Part shown: positions 18,201 through 24,395 of the stretch, one piece after another
Layout of the letters: the number at the start of each line of letters is the position of its first letter
How positions within the stretch are numbered: the stretch's first letter is position 1
NCBI GenBank assembly: GCA_916613615.1
Contig: OU744736.1
Coordinates: forward strand, 8,071,724 to 8,135,723
Reading direction: 5' to 3'
Origin: Steromphala cineraria
Taxonomy: Eukaryota > Mollusca > Gastropoda > Trochida > Trochidae
DNA length: 64,000 nucleotides
Notes under the pieces: model-generated
The model's database searches: none
What the model was told of the DNA's origin: nothing
Seen by the model: the letters and a program-made list of their open reading frames with translations, nothing else
Program-made: the position numbers and the translations under genes

Positions 18201-21016
18201 AGGATTCGGGTATGCAATATTATAATTAATTCTCATAATTGAAGCTAAAAGTTACCATGTGTCCAAGTTTGACATGGAGGTTTATCAAGTGCCGAGCTAA
18301 AAAAACAAACAAGATTGACCTGTATTGATGAATGTTGAGCAGATTTTGCTTTGCAAGTCGAGATAAAAAAAAAATGGCATTGTCAAATTGCCTTTCTGGT
18401 ACTAACATTTGTTAAATAGAATCTCCTTTTTACATCCACTTTGGTGTTGGATACATTTGATGATGAGAATTCAATAACATTGATTCTATGAAGTATGCTA
18501 TCCAGTAGAACCTGAAATCATACTTTACTGCACTCAAAATATTGCATTTAGCTTCTGTAGGTATGAGCCGTTACCCCAATCTATGCACTATATATATAAC
18601 CCTTTATTTGACAGCTTGTAACCCATCCTATTCCGTAACATTCCGGACACAGCAGTCACTGATAACCAGAAATATCCAGTTTGGTAACAGCATGGCCACC
18701 TTCCAAAGAAACAGCCGACTTACGCTGAACGTAACCGCTCAGAAACGAAGCTACCCAGTAGGAATGAAGTTCAGATATCGAGAAACTGCCGTAAATTCTG
18801 AATGGCGTGTGCTGATGAGCAGCGATAACTGCAACCGAAGAGTCAACCTCAAGATTGCCCTGGATGAGGATAACGAGCTCCAGATACACCTGACCACCTG
18901 GTATGGTGACGTCAACATTCTCACCCTCTCCACTCAGGTAAACATAATCTGTGTCTCATTATCATGTGTGCACCAATGCAAATATAGCAAACACTCTTGT
19001 CACAACCACATTATCAACACAATACGAAGACATCTACATTCTCACTCTCTTTACTCTTTAGGTAAAATAGATATAATCTGTGTCAAACTATCATATGTGC
19101 ACCAATGTTAACTAACATTATCCACATTGTATGGTGACATCAACATTCTCACACTCTCCCCTCAGGTAAACATGATCTGTGTCTCATTATCATGTGTGCA
19201 CCAATGCAAATATTGCTTGTATTGTTAAACAAACATATCCATAAGCTTGTGTGTCATGACTACTTTATCAACATATATGTTGACGTCAACAATATCACGC
19301 TCTTTGCTCAGGTAAGATATAATCTGTGTATAGTTATCATGTGTGCAATACTATTATTTCAAAAGTGTTATGTTAGCAGGCAAGCTGCTACGTAGATTCA
19401 CTGCGCCTTTGGCAGCACTGATAGTACAATTCCGTCAGGGTAATAATATGTAGCTGTTTGAGCAACTGCGTAGCAGATGGATATATGCCCATTATAAGTG
19501 AACTATTATTATTATTATTATGTTAGAGAGGTATAGATGACTGGAAGACCGTGACGCTGGAGTATGACGGCTTCTCTCTTGTCATAACTATATTATTACT
19601 GCTATGTTGGCAGGGTATGGAGGACTGGAAGACTGTGATGCTCGGGTGTGACGGCTTCTCTCTTGTCATAACTATATTATTACTGTTATGTTGGCAGGGT
19701 ATGGAGGACTGGAAGACGGTGACGCTGGGATATGATGGTTTCTCTCTCCGTGCACAAGTGCAGTCCGGGAACCAAGTGGTCATGGGAGAACTCACCGGTC
19801 AGCGCTCTGGTATGTCGGCTAGTTTATCAGTTTCAGGCCAACCAAAGAAAAGGTTAAACGCTACCAAAGCCGCGAAATGTCCACATCTCATCACAAAATA
19901 ACTATACACATCACGAAAGATATGAAATAGCATCATTAAAGCGACAATCAGCAATTGAAACAATTGGAATTTCGTTGCCTTTTGTAGTGATTCGATTTCT
20001 TCTTTGTTAGGCCTGAGTTTCATTGCTCTTGCACCTCTGACCTACAGGGCTGGGGTCGAACTCAGTGGAGAGGAAAATGCATATTCAATTTATGATAGGG
20101 TTAATATTTTAAAACCTTTATTCCTCGCAACTGGGCCAATTTAAATCAGACTGCTGATAATAAGCGCCAGGTCTCCAATAAGTGTCAAGGGTTGCTGAGG
20201 AACTTATTGGAGGAAAAATGGTACATCATAACTAAGGGGTCACTTTTTTTTTTAATATTGCATCAGTCCCACAGAAATTAAAAGTTAAAAAATGCTTTTT
20301 TACCACCAAATTTTGACGTTGTCTCCTGTATTCTCTCAGGCGGTATGACGGGTCTCCTGGAGTGTGGAGTGAGCATGGGAGCAGGGGAAGACAGCGGTGA
20401 TGACGACGGTTTCATCGGAGATGTCAACATGGTGAGTAGATTGGACAAGATTTGTAGTTTCTTTCGATGACTTTGATCGATGAGAATCAACAGAAAACTT
20501 TACAACATCTTTGTGTCTGCTTGTTATTGCGGTTGAACCACGAGCCATTATCTTTATTACAGTTTGAGCAAGATAAGTTACATATCAATTTGAAAGTGAT
20601 TATCCAGTTTAATTTTCAAATAGGGTTTGCAGGGTGAAATCCAAATTCATACTGGCTTCTGATAGTGGGACATCTCTTTTGTTGAATCAGACACGGGTAA
20701 TGGCTGAAATATTGCGCAATATGCATAAAATATTAGCTTACTCACTCATTCTTTAAATCAGTGTCTGTCACTCCAAAGCCAAATGCCCTGGGTTCAAATC
20801 CAACTGGATTTTGAAATTCATGTTTTCACTCCTGCATCAGTGGTATCAAATCTAAAACCTTAGATAGAATTTATTTTGTCGTTCAATTCATTTTATAATG
20901 CAAAGAAGAAAAACTATGAACCATTTATGGTAACGTCCTTGATATTCTGTGATTTCTTACTTGTTTTTCTTTTTTTTCAGCTCTCCCTGTACAACTGTGA
21001 TCCGACCATGCCTTAG
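1..21016 (+). CDS. Gene 1: mosaic secreted protein (Ig-like / TSP1 / chitin-binding / LamG-like), 5' partial
   Basis: This is an inferred multi-exon gene whose 5' end lies outside the window. Proposed exons: 1-229, 4872-5039, 5937-6104, 10110-10274, 15045-15251 (extendable to 16118), 17044-17229, 18069-18209, 18615-18937, 19698-19797, 20340-20431 and 20981-21016. Together they give 605 codons with one continuous frame and a TAG stop at 21014-21016. All junctions up to 18615 are phase 1, the symmetric pattern of shuffled extracellular modules. Domain order is Ig-like, three TSP1, two CBM14-type modules, a short Cys-rich segment and a laminin-G-like module. Chitin-binding plus LamG-like modules recall mollusc Pif-type shell-matrix proteins, but the Ig and TSP1 modules are extra, so no symbol is assigned. 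A matrix, adhesion or immune role is inference. No signal peptide is visible because the 5' end is missing. Confidence 0.75.
236..2080 (+). mobile_element. Pearl/Helentron-like element with ~171-bp tandem monomers (family A)
   Basis: The element begins 7 bp after the exon donor with a hairpin at 236-273 (CATTATGTC...GACATAATG arms), followed by a CCGT/ATTCCGTG microsatellite (about 279-335). About ten monomers of 170-172 bp follow. They are recognisable by TTCAATATTTT..CACGAAACTTGG, GAGTGGTGCCTTTTGCTA and TTTCCATGGAAACA, and the rightmost copies are more diverged. The 3' end holds CGGGGGACAT (2040-2049), the exact complement of ATGTCCCCCG in the 5' hairpin, then a terminal hairpin GTGCAT-CAC-ATGCAC (2054-2068) and TTTCTAGTT. 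No coding capacity is seen. The structure fits the described Pearl elements of bivalves and Helentron-associated non-autonomous elements; the assignment is by architecture. Confidence 0.75.
2081..3223. other. Gene 1 intron sequence
   Basis: Apart from the SINE-like repeat at 2606-2880, this stretch shows only AT-rich unique-looking sequence with a short poly-G run at 3065-3076. Short open frames on both strands here lack any recognisable domain. Confidence 0.5.
2606..2880 (+). repeat. tRNA-derived SINE-like repeat
   Basis: An RNA polymerase III-like A box lies at 2613-2631 (TAGCGCAGTGGTCAGCACG) and a B box core GGTTCGAAATC about 35 bp downstream (near 2657-2667), the spacing of a tRNA-derived SINE head. 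It does not fold as a tRNA with a usable anticodon arm, so it is not called a tRNA gene. The downstream body to about 2880 has no recognised domain and its 3' boundary is uncertain. Confidence 0.5.
3224..3309 (+). pseudogene. Broken TSP1 exon relic of gene 1
   Basis: After an acceptor (CATTACAG|GG) the sequence reads as the first half of a thrombospondin type 1 repeat, nearly identical to the intact exon at 4872: W-S-I-W tryptophan pair, STCTRSCGNG core, then GVLTED. The homology ends at codon 28, followed by TGA at 3307-3309, so the last four cysteines and the splice donor are missing. About 45 bp further on lies an orphan 3' terminus of a Helentron-like element (3355-3391). The exon is probably skipped. 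It is either a partial duplicate of the 4872 exon or an exon truncated by an insertion. Confidence 0.7.
3355..3391 (+). mobile_element. Orphan 3' terminus of a Helentron-like element (family B)
   Basis: GTTGAGTTACAGAGCC-AAT-GGCTCTATTT matches the 3' ends of the family B elements at 5198-5645 (+) and 12823-14794 (-): a GAGCT/GAGTTAC motif followed by an AGAGCC/GGCTCT hairpin. No matching 5' end is seen nearby, so this is a fragment. Confidence 0.55.
3656..3735 (-). repeat. tRNA-like SINE head
   Basis: Read on the minus strand, a tRNA-like segment has an A box (TAGCCGAGTTG) and a B box-like GAGTTCGAAAC about 50 bases later. There is no well-formed anticodon stem, so it is called SINE-like rather than a tRNA gene. 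Confidence 0.4.
3940..4120. repeat. Fold-back (palindromic) MITE-like element
   Basis: Two arms of about 80 bp are inverted copies: ATAAGTTAGATCAAAACCTC at the left pairs with the right arm ending GGTTTTGATCCTACACTTAT, and TTGATAATGTAAG pairs with CTTACATTATCAA around a GC-rich centre near 4030. It is non-coding and lies within a gene 1 intron. Confidence 0.6.
4121..4605. other. Gene 1 intron sequence
   Basis: This is AT-rich sequence. At 4330-4360 a minus-strand GGTAGCTCAGTTGATAGAG resembles a tRNA A box but no B box follows. Nothing else is recognised. Confidence 0.4.
4606..4752. repeat. Fold-back MITE-like element upstream of a TSP1 exon
   Basis: The left arm ATGCCCACAATTCCCTCGG with TGTATCACTCAATACA is complementary to the right arm TGTATTGAGCGATGCACCGA with GGAAGTGTGGGTAT. 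Arms of about 45 bp flank a central segment of about 50 bp. It is non-coding and ends about 120 bp before the exon at 4872. Confidence 0.6.
4872..5039 (+). CDS. Gene 1 exon: thrombospondin type 1 repeat (TSP1-1)
   Basis: A single-domain exon of 56 codons, phase 1 in and out, between CTGCAG| and G|GTTAGT. It carries the WxxW pair (EWGSW), the usual C-mannosylation site of TSP1 repeats, the CTRTCG core that fits the protein O-fucosylation motif CxxTCG, and six cysteines ending DTCG. The basic RTRSC stretch after the core is also typical. TSP1 repeats are extracellular and bind glycosaminoglycans or matrix partners; the ligand here is unknown. Its nearest relatives are the adjacent exons at 3224 (broken) and 5937. 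Confidence 0.85.
5198..5645 (+). mobile_element. Short Helentron/Pearl-like element, family B
   Basis: It starts TTTTTAGCTTATCAGG with a hairpin (AGCTTATCAGGTCT / AGACCCGATGGGCT), followed by a degenerate CCGTCCAT microsatellite. Two or three diverged monomers carry CTTCTTCTCCAG, AGAGAGCTGAAA and GACCCCTTGGCCAAGG. The 3' end has CTGATGAGCTAC, complementary to the 5' start, then the hairpin AGAGCC-CAT-GGCTCT. It lies between the first and second intact TSP1 exons. Confidence 0.7.
5937..6104 (+). CDS. Gene 1 exon: thrombospondin type 1 repeat (TSP1-2)
   Basis: A 56-codon phase 1-1 exon between CTGCAG| and G|GTGAGT. Motifs are DWLDW (WxxW C-mannosylation site), CSQTCGNG (CxxTCG O-fucosylation site), YRSCLSGTC and a closing ESCG, with six cysteines in total. 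It is very similar to the previous TSP1 exon in both the coding part and the flanking intron end (CATGGTATATCTGCAG against TTTGTATATCTGCAG), which indicates duplication of the exon with its intron edge. Confidence 0.85.
6563..6602 (-). ncRNA. Degenerate hammerhead-ribozyme-like motif (left arm)
   Basis: On the minus strand: CTGCTTGAG, then a 6-bp stem GACACA-AGAATC-TGTGTC, then GAAACGTC. This resembles the hammerhead order CUGANGA / stem II / GAAA / stem III. The first core element is imperfect. Hammerhead motifs are known in Penelope-like element flanking repeats; activity here is unproven and unlikely given the core change. Confidence 0.4.
6715..7179 (+). pseudogene. GIY-YIG endonuclease C-terminal part of a Penelope-like element
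   Basis: The open frame of 154 codons contains VVYKINCDCGHNYVGETSR, a GIY-YIG motif with the Cys pair (CDC) seen in metazoan Penelope-like endonucleases, then an R..TRLKEH helix and further residues such as SAISDHIKANPSHEI typical of the domain. The upstream part (HHISRLLKQQAGIDTIF..LQNLL) matches the linker between reverse transcriptase and endonuclease. The reverse transcriptase is absent, and the reading begins inside the inverted arm, so the start is not a genuine one. Confidence 0.75.
7226..8586. other. Insert of unknown origin inside the Penelope-like remnant
   Basis: About 1.36 kb of AT-rich sequence flanked by the roughly 45-bp direct repeat described for the Penelope-like remnant. 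Short minus-strand frames at 7285-7491 and 7531-7791 show no recognised domain. It is probably another decayed repeat. Confidence 0.4.
8776..8815 (+). ncRNA. Degenerate hammerhead-ribozyme-like motif (right arm)
   Basis: This is the inverted counterpart of the motif at 6563-6602: the same CTGCTTGAG and GACACA/TGTGTC stem, but GAAA is changed to GCAA, which would be expected to abolish hammerhead catalysis. Confidence 0.35.
8891..9459. other. Gene 1 intron sequence
   Basis: No gene is seen. GACTTCTTTGAGAGCCATAGAAG near 9299 is a short hairpin-forming motif that recurs at about 6480 and 28191, so it belongs to a dispersed repeat. Confidence 0.4.
9460..9592 (-). mobile_element. Partial MITE, TTAAAGGGGCAG family
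   Basis: The segment ends GTGCTACTGCCCCTTTAA. Read on the minus strand, it matches the left part of the complete MITE at 47952-48316 (AAATATAAGGTGATGTCAGG, TTCCAATTGAAAGACAATG). The other terminal repeat is absent. Confidence 0.6.
9692..9913. mobile_element. MITE with TTAA ends
   Basis: The terminal inverted repeats TTAAAGGAACAGTCCTATCG and CTGATAGGACTGTCCCTTTAA extend through GGGTATTTTTGTGGAAAC / GTTTCCACAAAAAATACCC. TTAA at both outer ends suggests a TTAA target preference as in piggyBac-type elements; the superfamily assignment is inference. About 220 bp, non-coding. Confidence 0.65.
10110..10274 (+). CDS. Gene 1 exon: thrombospondin type 1 repeat (TSP1-3)
   Basis: A 55-codon phase 1-1 exon between TTAACAG| and G|GTAAGC. 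It has PWGNW (WxxW), CSVTCGYG (CxxTCG), RRSRSCLSGTC and a closing QSCPG, with six cysteines. It is more diverged from TSP1-1 and TSP1-2 than they are from each other and is closer in its core to the TSP1 exon of gene 2 (CSVTCGKG at 61193). It is an extracellular adhesion-type module. Confidence 0.85.
10275..11645. other. Gene 1 intron with small repeats
   Basis: No gene is recognised. There is a CTGAAGA..GAAAGCGC hammerhead-like string near 10977-11006, a TA microsatellite at about 11104-11120, and at about 11550-11620 (minus strand) a tRNA-like SINE head with B box AGGTTCGAATCTCG. The minus-strand frame at 10641-10853 has no recognised domain. Confidence 0.45.
11645..12381 (+). mobile_element. 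Helentron/Pearl-like element with ~190-bp monomers (family C)
   Basis: The 5' hairpin TATGCCCCCGCC-ATATAT-GGCAGGGGCATA (11649-11678) is followed by a CCGTACAT/CGTACGTA stretch. Three monomers of about 190 bp then start near TTATCCACTTCTCCTCAAAAA (11741, 11931, about 12124). The 3' end has GGGGCAT complementary to the 5' motif, the terminal hairpin TGTCC-CAT-GGACA (12355-12367) and TTTCTAGTT, the same last nine bases as the element ending at 2080. Confidence 0.7.
12382..12822. other. Gene 1 intron sequence
   Basis: AT-rich sequence with no recognised feature. Confidence 0.4.
12823..14794 (-). mobile_element. Helentron/Pearl-like element, family B, 11 x 146-bp monomers
   Basis: In inverted orientation, the element's 3' hairpin AGAGCC-ATT-GGCTCT lies at 12825-12839 followed by GTAGCTCATCAGG. 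The 5' end at the right is CCTGATGAGCTAAAAA inside a hairpin, preceded by an ACGG/ACGACGG microsatellite (14690-14745). Monomer landmarks (GTGACCCCTGTGACCCTATT) lie at 13095, 13240, 13386, 13532, 13678, 13824, 13970, 14116, 14262, 14408 and 14554, i.e. almost every interval is exactly 146 bp. Such regular spacing means recent homogenisation. No open frame of interest. Confidence 0.8.
15045..15251 (+). CDS. Gene 1 exon: CBM14 (peritrophin-A) chitin-binding domain
   Basis: Acceptor TTTTTAG|GTGACAAT, phase 1 in. The six cysteines are spaced C-17-C-5-C-14-C-12-C-7-C, which fits the chitin-binding CBM14 pattern, with aromatic residues in YRYHPTDCNKYIQC and FGKFW as expected for the ligand face. 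The sixth cysteine is in GVKCPI, just before the donor ATAG|GTAAAT at 15252; ending there gives phase 1 and joins GAC-AAG-TGT of the next exon. The donor is the first of 18 identical donors in the following 51-bp array, so the exon could extend to 16118 in frame. Binding to chitin in a matrix or cuticle-like layer is inferred from the family. Confidence 0.8.
15221..16135 (+). repeat. 51-bp tandem array (18 copies) spanning the exon end and splice donor
   Basis: Eighteen essentially identical copies of a 51-bp unit, GAGAACTCCTATGGTGTC... to ...CCACAATGCAGT. Each encodes 17 residues (ENSYGVKCPIGKYPQCS, two cysteines) and each contains the donor CCAATAG|GTAAAT. The first unit overlaps the last cysteine of the CBM14 domain. 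Because 51 is divisible by three, all 18 donors have the same phase, so splicing at any of them keeps the frame and adds 0 to 17 units. Whether the array is coding, intronic or mixed cannot be decided from sequence. The minus-strand open frame is a by-product of the period. Confidence 0.9.
16136..17043. repeat. Intron with degenerate Pearl-type monomers
   Basis: Three diverged units carrying CATAACTCCAAAACTA at about 16505, 16692 and 16855, with GGTTTCCATGGAA strings, resemble the monomers at 236-2080. No terminal hairpins were found, and no gene. Confidence 0.5.
17044..17229 (+). CDS. Gene 1 exon: second chitin-binding-type Cys-rich domain
   Basis: A 62-codon phase 1-1 exon between TTTGTAG| and A|GTAAGC. 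It begins DKCKDDCRASYK and contains C-GAYVQ-C-YEDKSEFQ-CC-PRSYMYVPGKG-C, the spacing of the core of a CBM14/peritrophin-like domain with an extra adjacent cysteine, then RFNLQCDEFCNNPW. Nine cysteines in all, so extra disulfides are likely. Extracellular chitin binding is inferred from similarity to the family pattern. It follows the CBM14 exon at 15045 and precedes another Cys-rich exon at 18069. Confidence 0.75.
17276..17632 (+). repeat. C-rich tandem repeat with long poly-C runs
   Basis: Four units starting near CCAATTATCCATTAATTGAA (about 17279, 17364, 17469, 17585) have a period of 85-115 bp. Units carry CCCCCC tracts, and the run at 17548-17576 is 29 consecutive C. The length variation lies in the C tracts. 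Non-coding, in a gene 1 intron. Confidence 0.75.
17633..18068. other. Gene 1 intron sequence
   Basis: AT-rich with short C runs. Nothing recognised before the acceptor TTGTTGCAG at 18068. Confidence 0.4.
18069..18209 (+). CDS. Gene 1 exon: short Cys-rich linker module
   Basis: A 47-codon phase 1-1 exon between TTGCAG| and G|GTATGC. Key features are HCMKRPVDNVPNRFRMF, GDLGWQASTCPGNSVFD and a closing LLSCECK. A CPxGxxFxxxxCxC end of this kind is seen after chitin-binding domains in mollusc Pif-like proteins, just before a laminin-G-like module, and here a LamG-like module follows. The family comparison is from memory of the pattern, not a search. Confidence 0.7.
18615..18937 (+). CDS. Gene 1 exon: laminin-G-like module, first part
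   Basis: Acceptor TTTGACAG|CTTGTAAC, phase 1 in; donor CACTCAG|GTAAAC at 18938, phase 0 out. The exon gives about 108 residues of beta-rich sequence with one N-glycosylation site (NVT): VTFRTQQSLITR, FQRNSRLTLNV, VGMKFRYRETAVNSEW, VLMSSDN, VNLKIALDEDNELQIHL, NILTLST. The alternation and the RV-LM / L-I-L-E-D-N-E-L-Q-I-H pattern fit the concanavalin-like sandwich of LamG modules. It continues in the exons at 19698, 20340 and 20981. The end of this exon, including its donor, is repeated three more times in the following intron. Confidence 0.7.
18902..19330 (+). repeat. Tandem copies of exon end plus donor (4 donors)
   Basis: The exon end (GGTGACGTCAACATTCTCAC...CTCAG|GTAAACATAATCTGTG, then ATCATGTGTGCACCAATG) recurs with divergence. 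Donor GT positions are 18938, 19062, 19166 and 19312, i.e. spacings of 124, 104 and 146 bp. Copies 2-4 retain CATTCTCACTCTC-type ends and a GTAA donor. They lack an upstream acceptor of their own that could be identified, so the first donor is taken as the functional one. Confidence 0.75.
19527..19713 (+). repeat. Tandem copies of intron end, acceptor and exon start (3 copies)
   Basis: Three copies at 84-bp spacing of ATTACTG(C/T)TATGTTGGCAG|GGTATGGAGGACTGG followed by GACGGCTTCTCTCTTGTC. Intact acceptors precede 19614 and 19698; in the first copy the corresponding site near 19530 is altered (TTAGAGAGGTATAG). The spacing is divisible by three and the intervening sequence is open, so use of the acceptor at 19613 would add 28 residues including the hydrophobic string VITILLLLCW. 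Confidence 0.8.
19698..19797 (+). CDS. Gene 1 exon: laminin-G-like module, second part
   Basis: Acceptor GTTGGCAG|GGTATG, phase 0 in; donor ACCG|GTCAGC at 19798, phase 1 out. The exon reads GMEDWKTVTLGYDGFSLRAQ.., where DW-TV-L corresponds to the conserved 'WH-V-L' strand of LamG modules, followed by VQSGNQVVMGELTG. An upstream in-frame alternative acceptor at 19613 exists because of the local triplication. The functional start chosen here is the one giving no extra hydrophobic insert. Confidence 0.7.
19798..20339. other. Gene 1 intron sequence
   Basis: No gene seen. The plus-strand frame through the exon reads on to about 19901 by chance. The minus-strand frame at 19799-20023 has no recognised domain. 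Confidence 0.4.
20340..20431 (+). CDS. Gene 1 exon: laminin-G-like module, third part
   Basis: Acceptor TTCTCTCAG|GCGGTATG, phase 1 in; donor AACATG|GTGAGT, phase 0 out. It encodes GMTGLLECGVSMGAGEDSGD followed by DDGFIGDVNM. The short acidic stretch (EDSGDDD) could bind calcium, as acidic loops do in LamG modules and biomineral proteins; that is inference. GFIGDVNM leading into the last exon fits the final LamG strand ('GFxGxI..'). Confidence 0.75.
20432..20980. other. Gene 1 last intron
   Basis: No gene. Near 20805-20825 the string CTGGGTTCAAATCCAACTGG resembles a tRNA B box and may mark a SINE remnant. It ends with a strong polypyrimidine tract and TTTCAG. Confidence 0.4.
20981..21016 (+). 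CDS. Gene 1 terminal exon and stop
   Basis: After TTTTTTTTCAG| the frame reads LSLYNCDPTMP then TAG (21014-21016). LSLYNC completes the last strand of the LamG-like module and supplies a cysteine that could pair with the one in LLECG of the previous exon. A short 12-codon terminal exon is unusual but phase and domain logic both support it. Confidence 0.7.
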   Translation, partial: LSLYNCDPTMP

Positions 21017-22850
21017 ATTAAATAATCCTCAAGTTGTTGCAAGAATGAATATTCAGTTTATGTAAAAAATGATTATTTTCATAACTTTATTATTATCCAA
21101 TAGATATGAACCTATATAAGCAGGTTTTTCAATTTTTTTAACGGACAATAACATCAACTTTCAATTACTGAAACTTTAGTTAAAAATGTATGTTAATTTT
21201 TTTTATTTCAATCCGTCAATATTGGAATTTAGGTATATTTCTTACATAAATTATTTTTAGAATATCATATTTAGTAGAGTATTAGAGTGATAATGAAAAT
21301 TTTAAATTTAAAGACTTCTTTCTATATTCTAGTATGGATGTTTTTGGATAGTGTAATATATTTTATATCCTTGCAAAATTAGTTTCAATTAAGTGTCCAA
21401 AAAATGGATACTTACCACAAGCAATGACTTTAAAACAGTAAAGAAATGTCAAATGTGTGAGGGTATCTTGATCAGCAGTATATATCAATTTGATCAGTCA
21501 TCACAAGGAAAGTCACACAAAGATCTTGTGATCTCTCAACAATTCTGAAAATGATATGGGGGAAAAGATTAGTGATAATAATTTGAAATACAAGTATAAC
21601 TTTATTTAGATCAATCCTTTCAATCATATTGTAATAAAACAAAATCACATTATATAAAAAATATATAAGTATTGTTATTTTTGTACACTTGTCATATCTC
21701 TTCCTTCATATATTTTTATATTTTCTTTTTTCTTTTATATAAAAATGATATAGGTTAACCTATATCAACAAAATATTCTGTTTGTTGTTTTTAGCCTGTG
21801 AAATACAGTAGAACACGGATATAGCAAACTCAGACATAGCGAACAATTTATAGTAAACCAATTTTCAATCCCGACAAGACACCGGACATAGCGAACTAAA
21901 TTCTTTGGTCCCTTGGAGTTCCTTATATCCTTGGTCTACTGTATACTATGAGTTATAACATTCTGTCAAGGGTGTTAGGGATATGTTTGGTTGATATTTG
22001 ATAATTTAAAACTATTAAGCATGAATGATATTAGTGGTAAATTTGTATATTACAATAACTGATGTTTTAATTTACAATTAACAGCTAAAATGCAGAAAAA
22101 CACAACCTAATCAAAAATGATTTAAAAGAAAGTTTTAAACAAAGTGTGAACTTGTGTCATTAAAAAAGAGTATGCATGTATATGTATATGGCATTGAAAA
22201 ATTCTTAACAATGGGTAAGAAAAATACATTCGGAAAGAATAAATGTTTTGGAAAAAAATTGATGAATTATCTTTTTGAGGAAAAAAAACATGCTTCTCCT
22301 TCTATAAAACCAACAAATAAGATGATATTGTCTTAAAGTTGTTTTTCTGAGGTCACTAGAAGTTTTACCAAACCTTAATAATACTCCCTGGACATTGTGG
22401 CTCTATCCGCATACAAGATTTCAGGCTTCTTGGGGTGTTTGTTTAGAAGAAATGAACAATAAGGAGATCCTTAATGGATGAACAACTTCTTCATTCTGAG
22501 AAGGCGACCTGTCAACATAGATTCTAATGTCACCAAGCAAGTGATACACCAACTTAAAGAGTACCAATCAAAGATGTGAAATGTTTGAAAATAGGTATTT
22601 CCTGAATTATGTCCAAGGAGCTCATTACTGACCAGAGTATTGTTGAAGTTAGAATAAACCTAACTTTGCCTCATATTTTGCAGGTTGCTTCTGTTTTAGG
22701 AATAACACATTATATTATGAGTTTTTACTGTTAAAATTAAGACCTTGTAAAAGATATACAATTGGAAAGTAAGACCTAAAATGTTTCTTTGAATACTTTG
22801 TCACACCAACAAACTAATTCTTATCACTTGACAATCATTATTTAAAACAA
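21017..22850. other. 3' UTR and intergenic AT-rich region
   Basis: Several AATAAA-like signals follow the stop (for example TAATAAAAC near 21632), but which one is used is unknown. Besides the MITE at 21804-21943 nothing is recognised. The plus-strand frame at 22154-22336 is lysine-rich, AT-driven and not believed. Confidence 0.45.
21804..21943. mobile_element. Short MITE with TACAGTAGA ends
   Basis: The left end TACAGTAGAACACGGATATA and right end TCTACTGTA are inverted repeats; internal AGCGAACT and GGTCCCTTGGAGTTCC are shared with the related copy at 40496-40630. TA at both ends suggests a TA target site as in Tc1/mariner/pogo elements. Confidence 0.6.
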
Positions 22851-24395
22851 GTGATTGTCACTGAGGTGACATAATCCCCCGCCTCAAATTATGAATCAAT
22901 TATTGGCTGTGACCTCTTATTTGTTGTCACAGGGTCACGAAATCTATAAACTGTGACCTTGAAAATAATGTGAAGGTCACCAAAATCGATTGGACCCAGA
23001 GCCTTCCCAATAAGATGCATTGTGTAAGCTATGAAGAGAATCCAGTGAATGGTTCTTGAGATATCCCGCTGACAAGGGTAAAATGTCAAAGTCTCGTAAT
23101 GACCTTGAAATGAAGGTCAAGGTCTTCCCCAGGGGAAGCTATATGTAAGATATGTAGAGAATCAGGTCAATAGTTTTGAGATATTGCGCTAACAAGGGTA
23201 AACATGCAAGTTCACATGTCCAAAAATTCAAAGTTCTGCTGTGAGCTTGAGAATTATGTCAAGGTCACCAAAATCTAATCAGCCCAAGGTCTTACCCAGG
23301 GGAAGCTATATGTAAGATATGAAGAGAATCCAGTCAACAGTTCTTGAGATATCGCGCTAACAAGGGTAAACATGCAAGTTCACATGTCCAAAAATTCAAA
23401 GTTCTGCTGTGAGCTTGAGAATTATGTCAAGGTCACCAAAATCTAATCAGCCCAAGGTCTTACCCAGGGGAAGCTATATGTAAGATATGAAGAGAATCCA
23501 GTCAACAGTTCTTGAGATATCGCGCTAACAAGGGTAAACATGCAAGTTCACATGTCCAAAAATTCAAAGTTCTGCTGTGAGCTTGAGAATTATGTCAAGG
23601 TCACCAAAATCTAATCAGCTAAGGTCTTACCCAGGGGAAGCTATATGTAAGATATGAAGAGAATCCAGTCAACAGTTCTTGAGATATCGCACTAACAAGG
23701 GTAAACATGCAAGTTCACATGTCCAAAAATTCAAAGTTCCGCTGTGACCTTGAGAATAATGTCAAGGTCACCAAAATCTACTCAACCCAAGGTCTTCCCC
23801 AGGGGAAGCTATATGTAAGATATGAAAAGAATCCAGTAAACAGTTCTTGAGATATCGCGCTAACAAGGGTAAACATGCAAGTTCACATGTCCAAAAATTC
23901 AAAGTCCTCCTGTGACCTTGAGAATAATGTCAAGGTCACCAAAATCTACTCAACCCAAGGTCTTCCCCAGGGAAAGCTATATGTAAGATATGAAAAGAAT
24001 CCAGTAAACAGTTCTTGAGATATCGCGCTAACAAGGGTAAACATGCAAGTTCACATGTCCAAAAAATCAAAGTCCTCCTGTGACCTTGAGAATAATGTCA
24101 AGGTCACCAAAATCTAATCAGCCCAAGGTCTTCATCAGGAGAAGCTATATGTAAGATATGAAGAGAATCCTGTAAACAGTTCTTGAGATATCGCGCTAAC
24201 AAGGGTAAAATGACAAAGTGTCCTTGTGACCTTGAAATGAAGGTCAAGGTCACGAAACCCATTTGGACAATTACTCTGAGGTGAACCTATATGCAAAATA
24301 TGAGAAGGATGTAGAGAATAGTACTTATGTTATTCCATTTCGTACGACGTACGGACGGACGCTGACGAATACTATATCCCCCGCTTCACTTTCGA
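22851..24395 (-). mobile_element. Pearl/Helentron-like element with ~168-bp monomers (family D)
   Basis: A hairpin GTCAC-TGAG-GTGAC at 22857-22870 is followed by ATAATCCCCCGCC. About eight monomers follow with a 167-168 bp period (landmark GTGA-CTTGAGAAT at 23241, 23409, 23577, 23744, 23912, 24080), then a short ACGGACGG run at 24350-24360 and TATATCCCCCGC at 24375-24386. The microsatellite on the right and the hairpin on the left indicate minus orientation; the 5' hairpin appears truncated. Confidence 0.65.

Noticed and set aside
18542..19111. 189-codon frame starting MHLASVGMSRYPN as a stand-alone gene
   Set aside because: It is the LamG-like exon read through its acceptor and donor into intron; exon phases and splice sites define 18615-18937.
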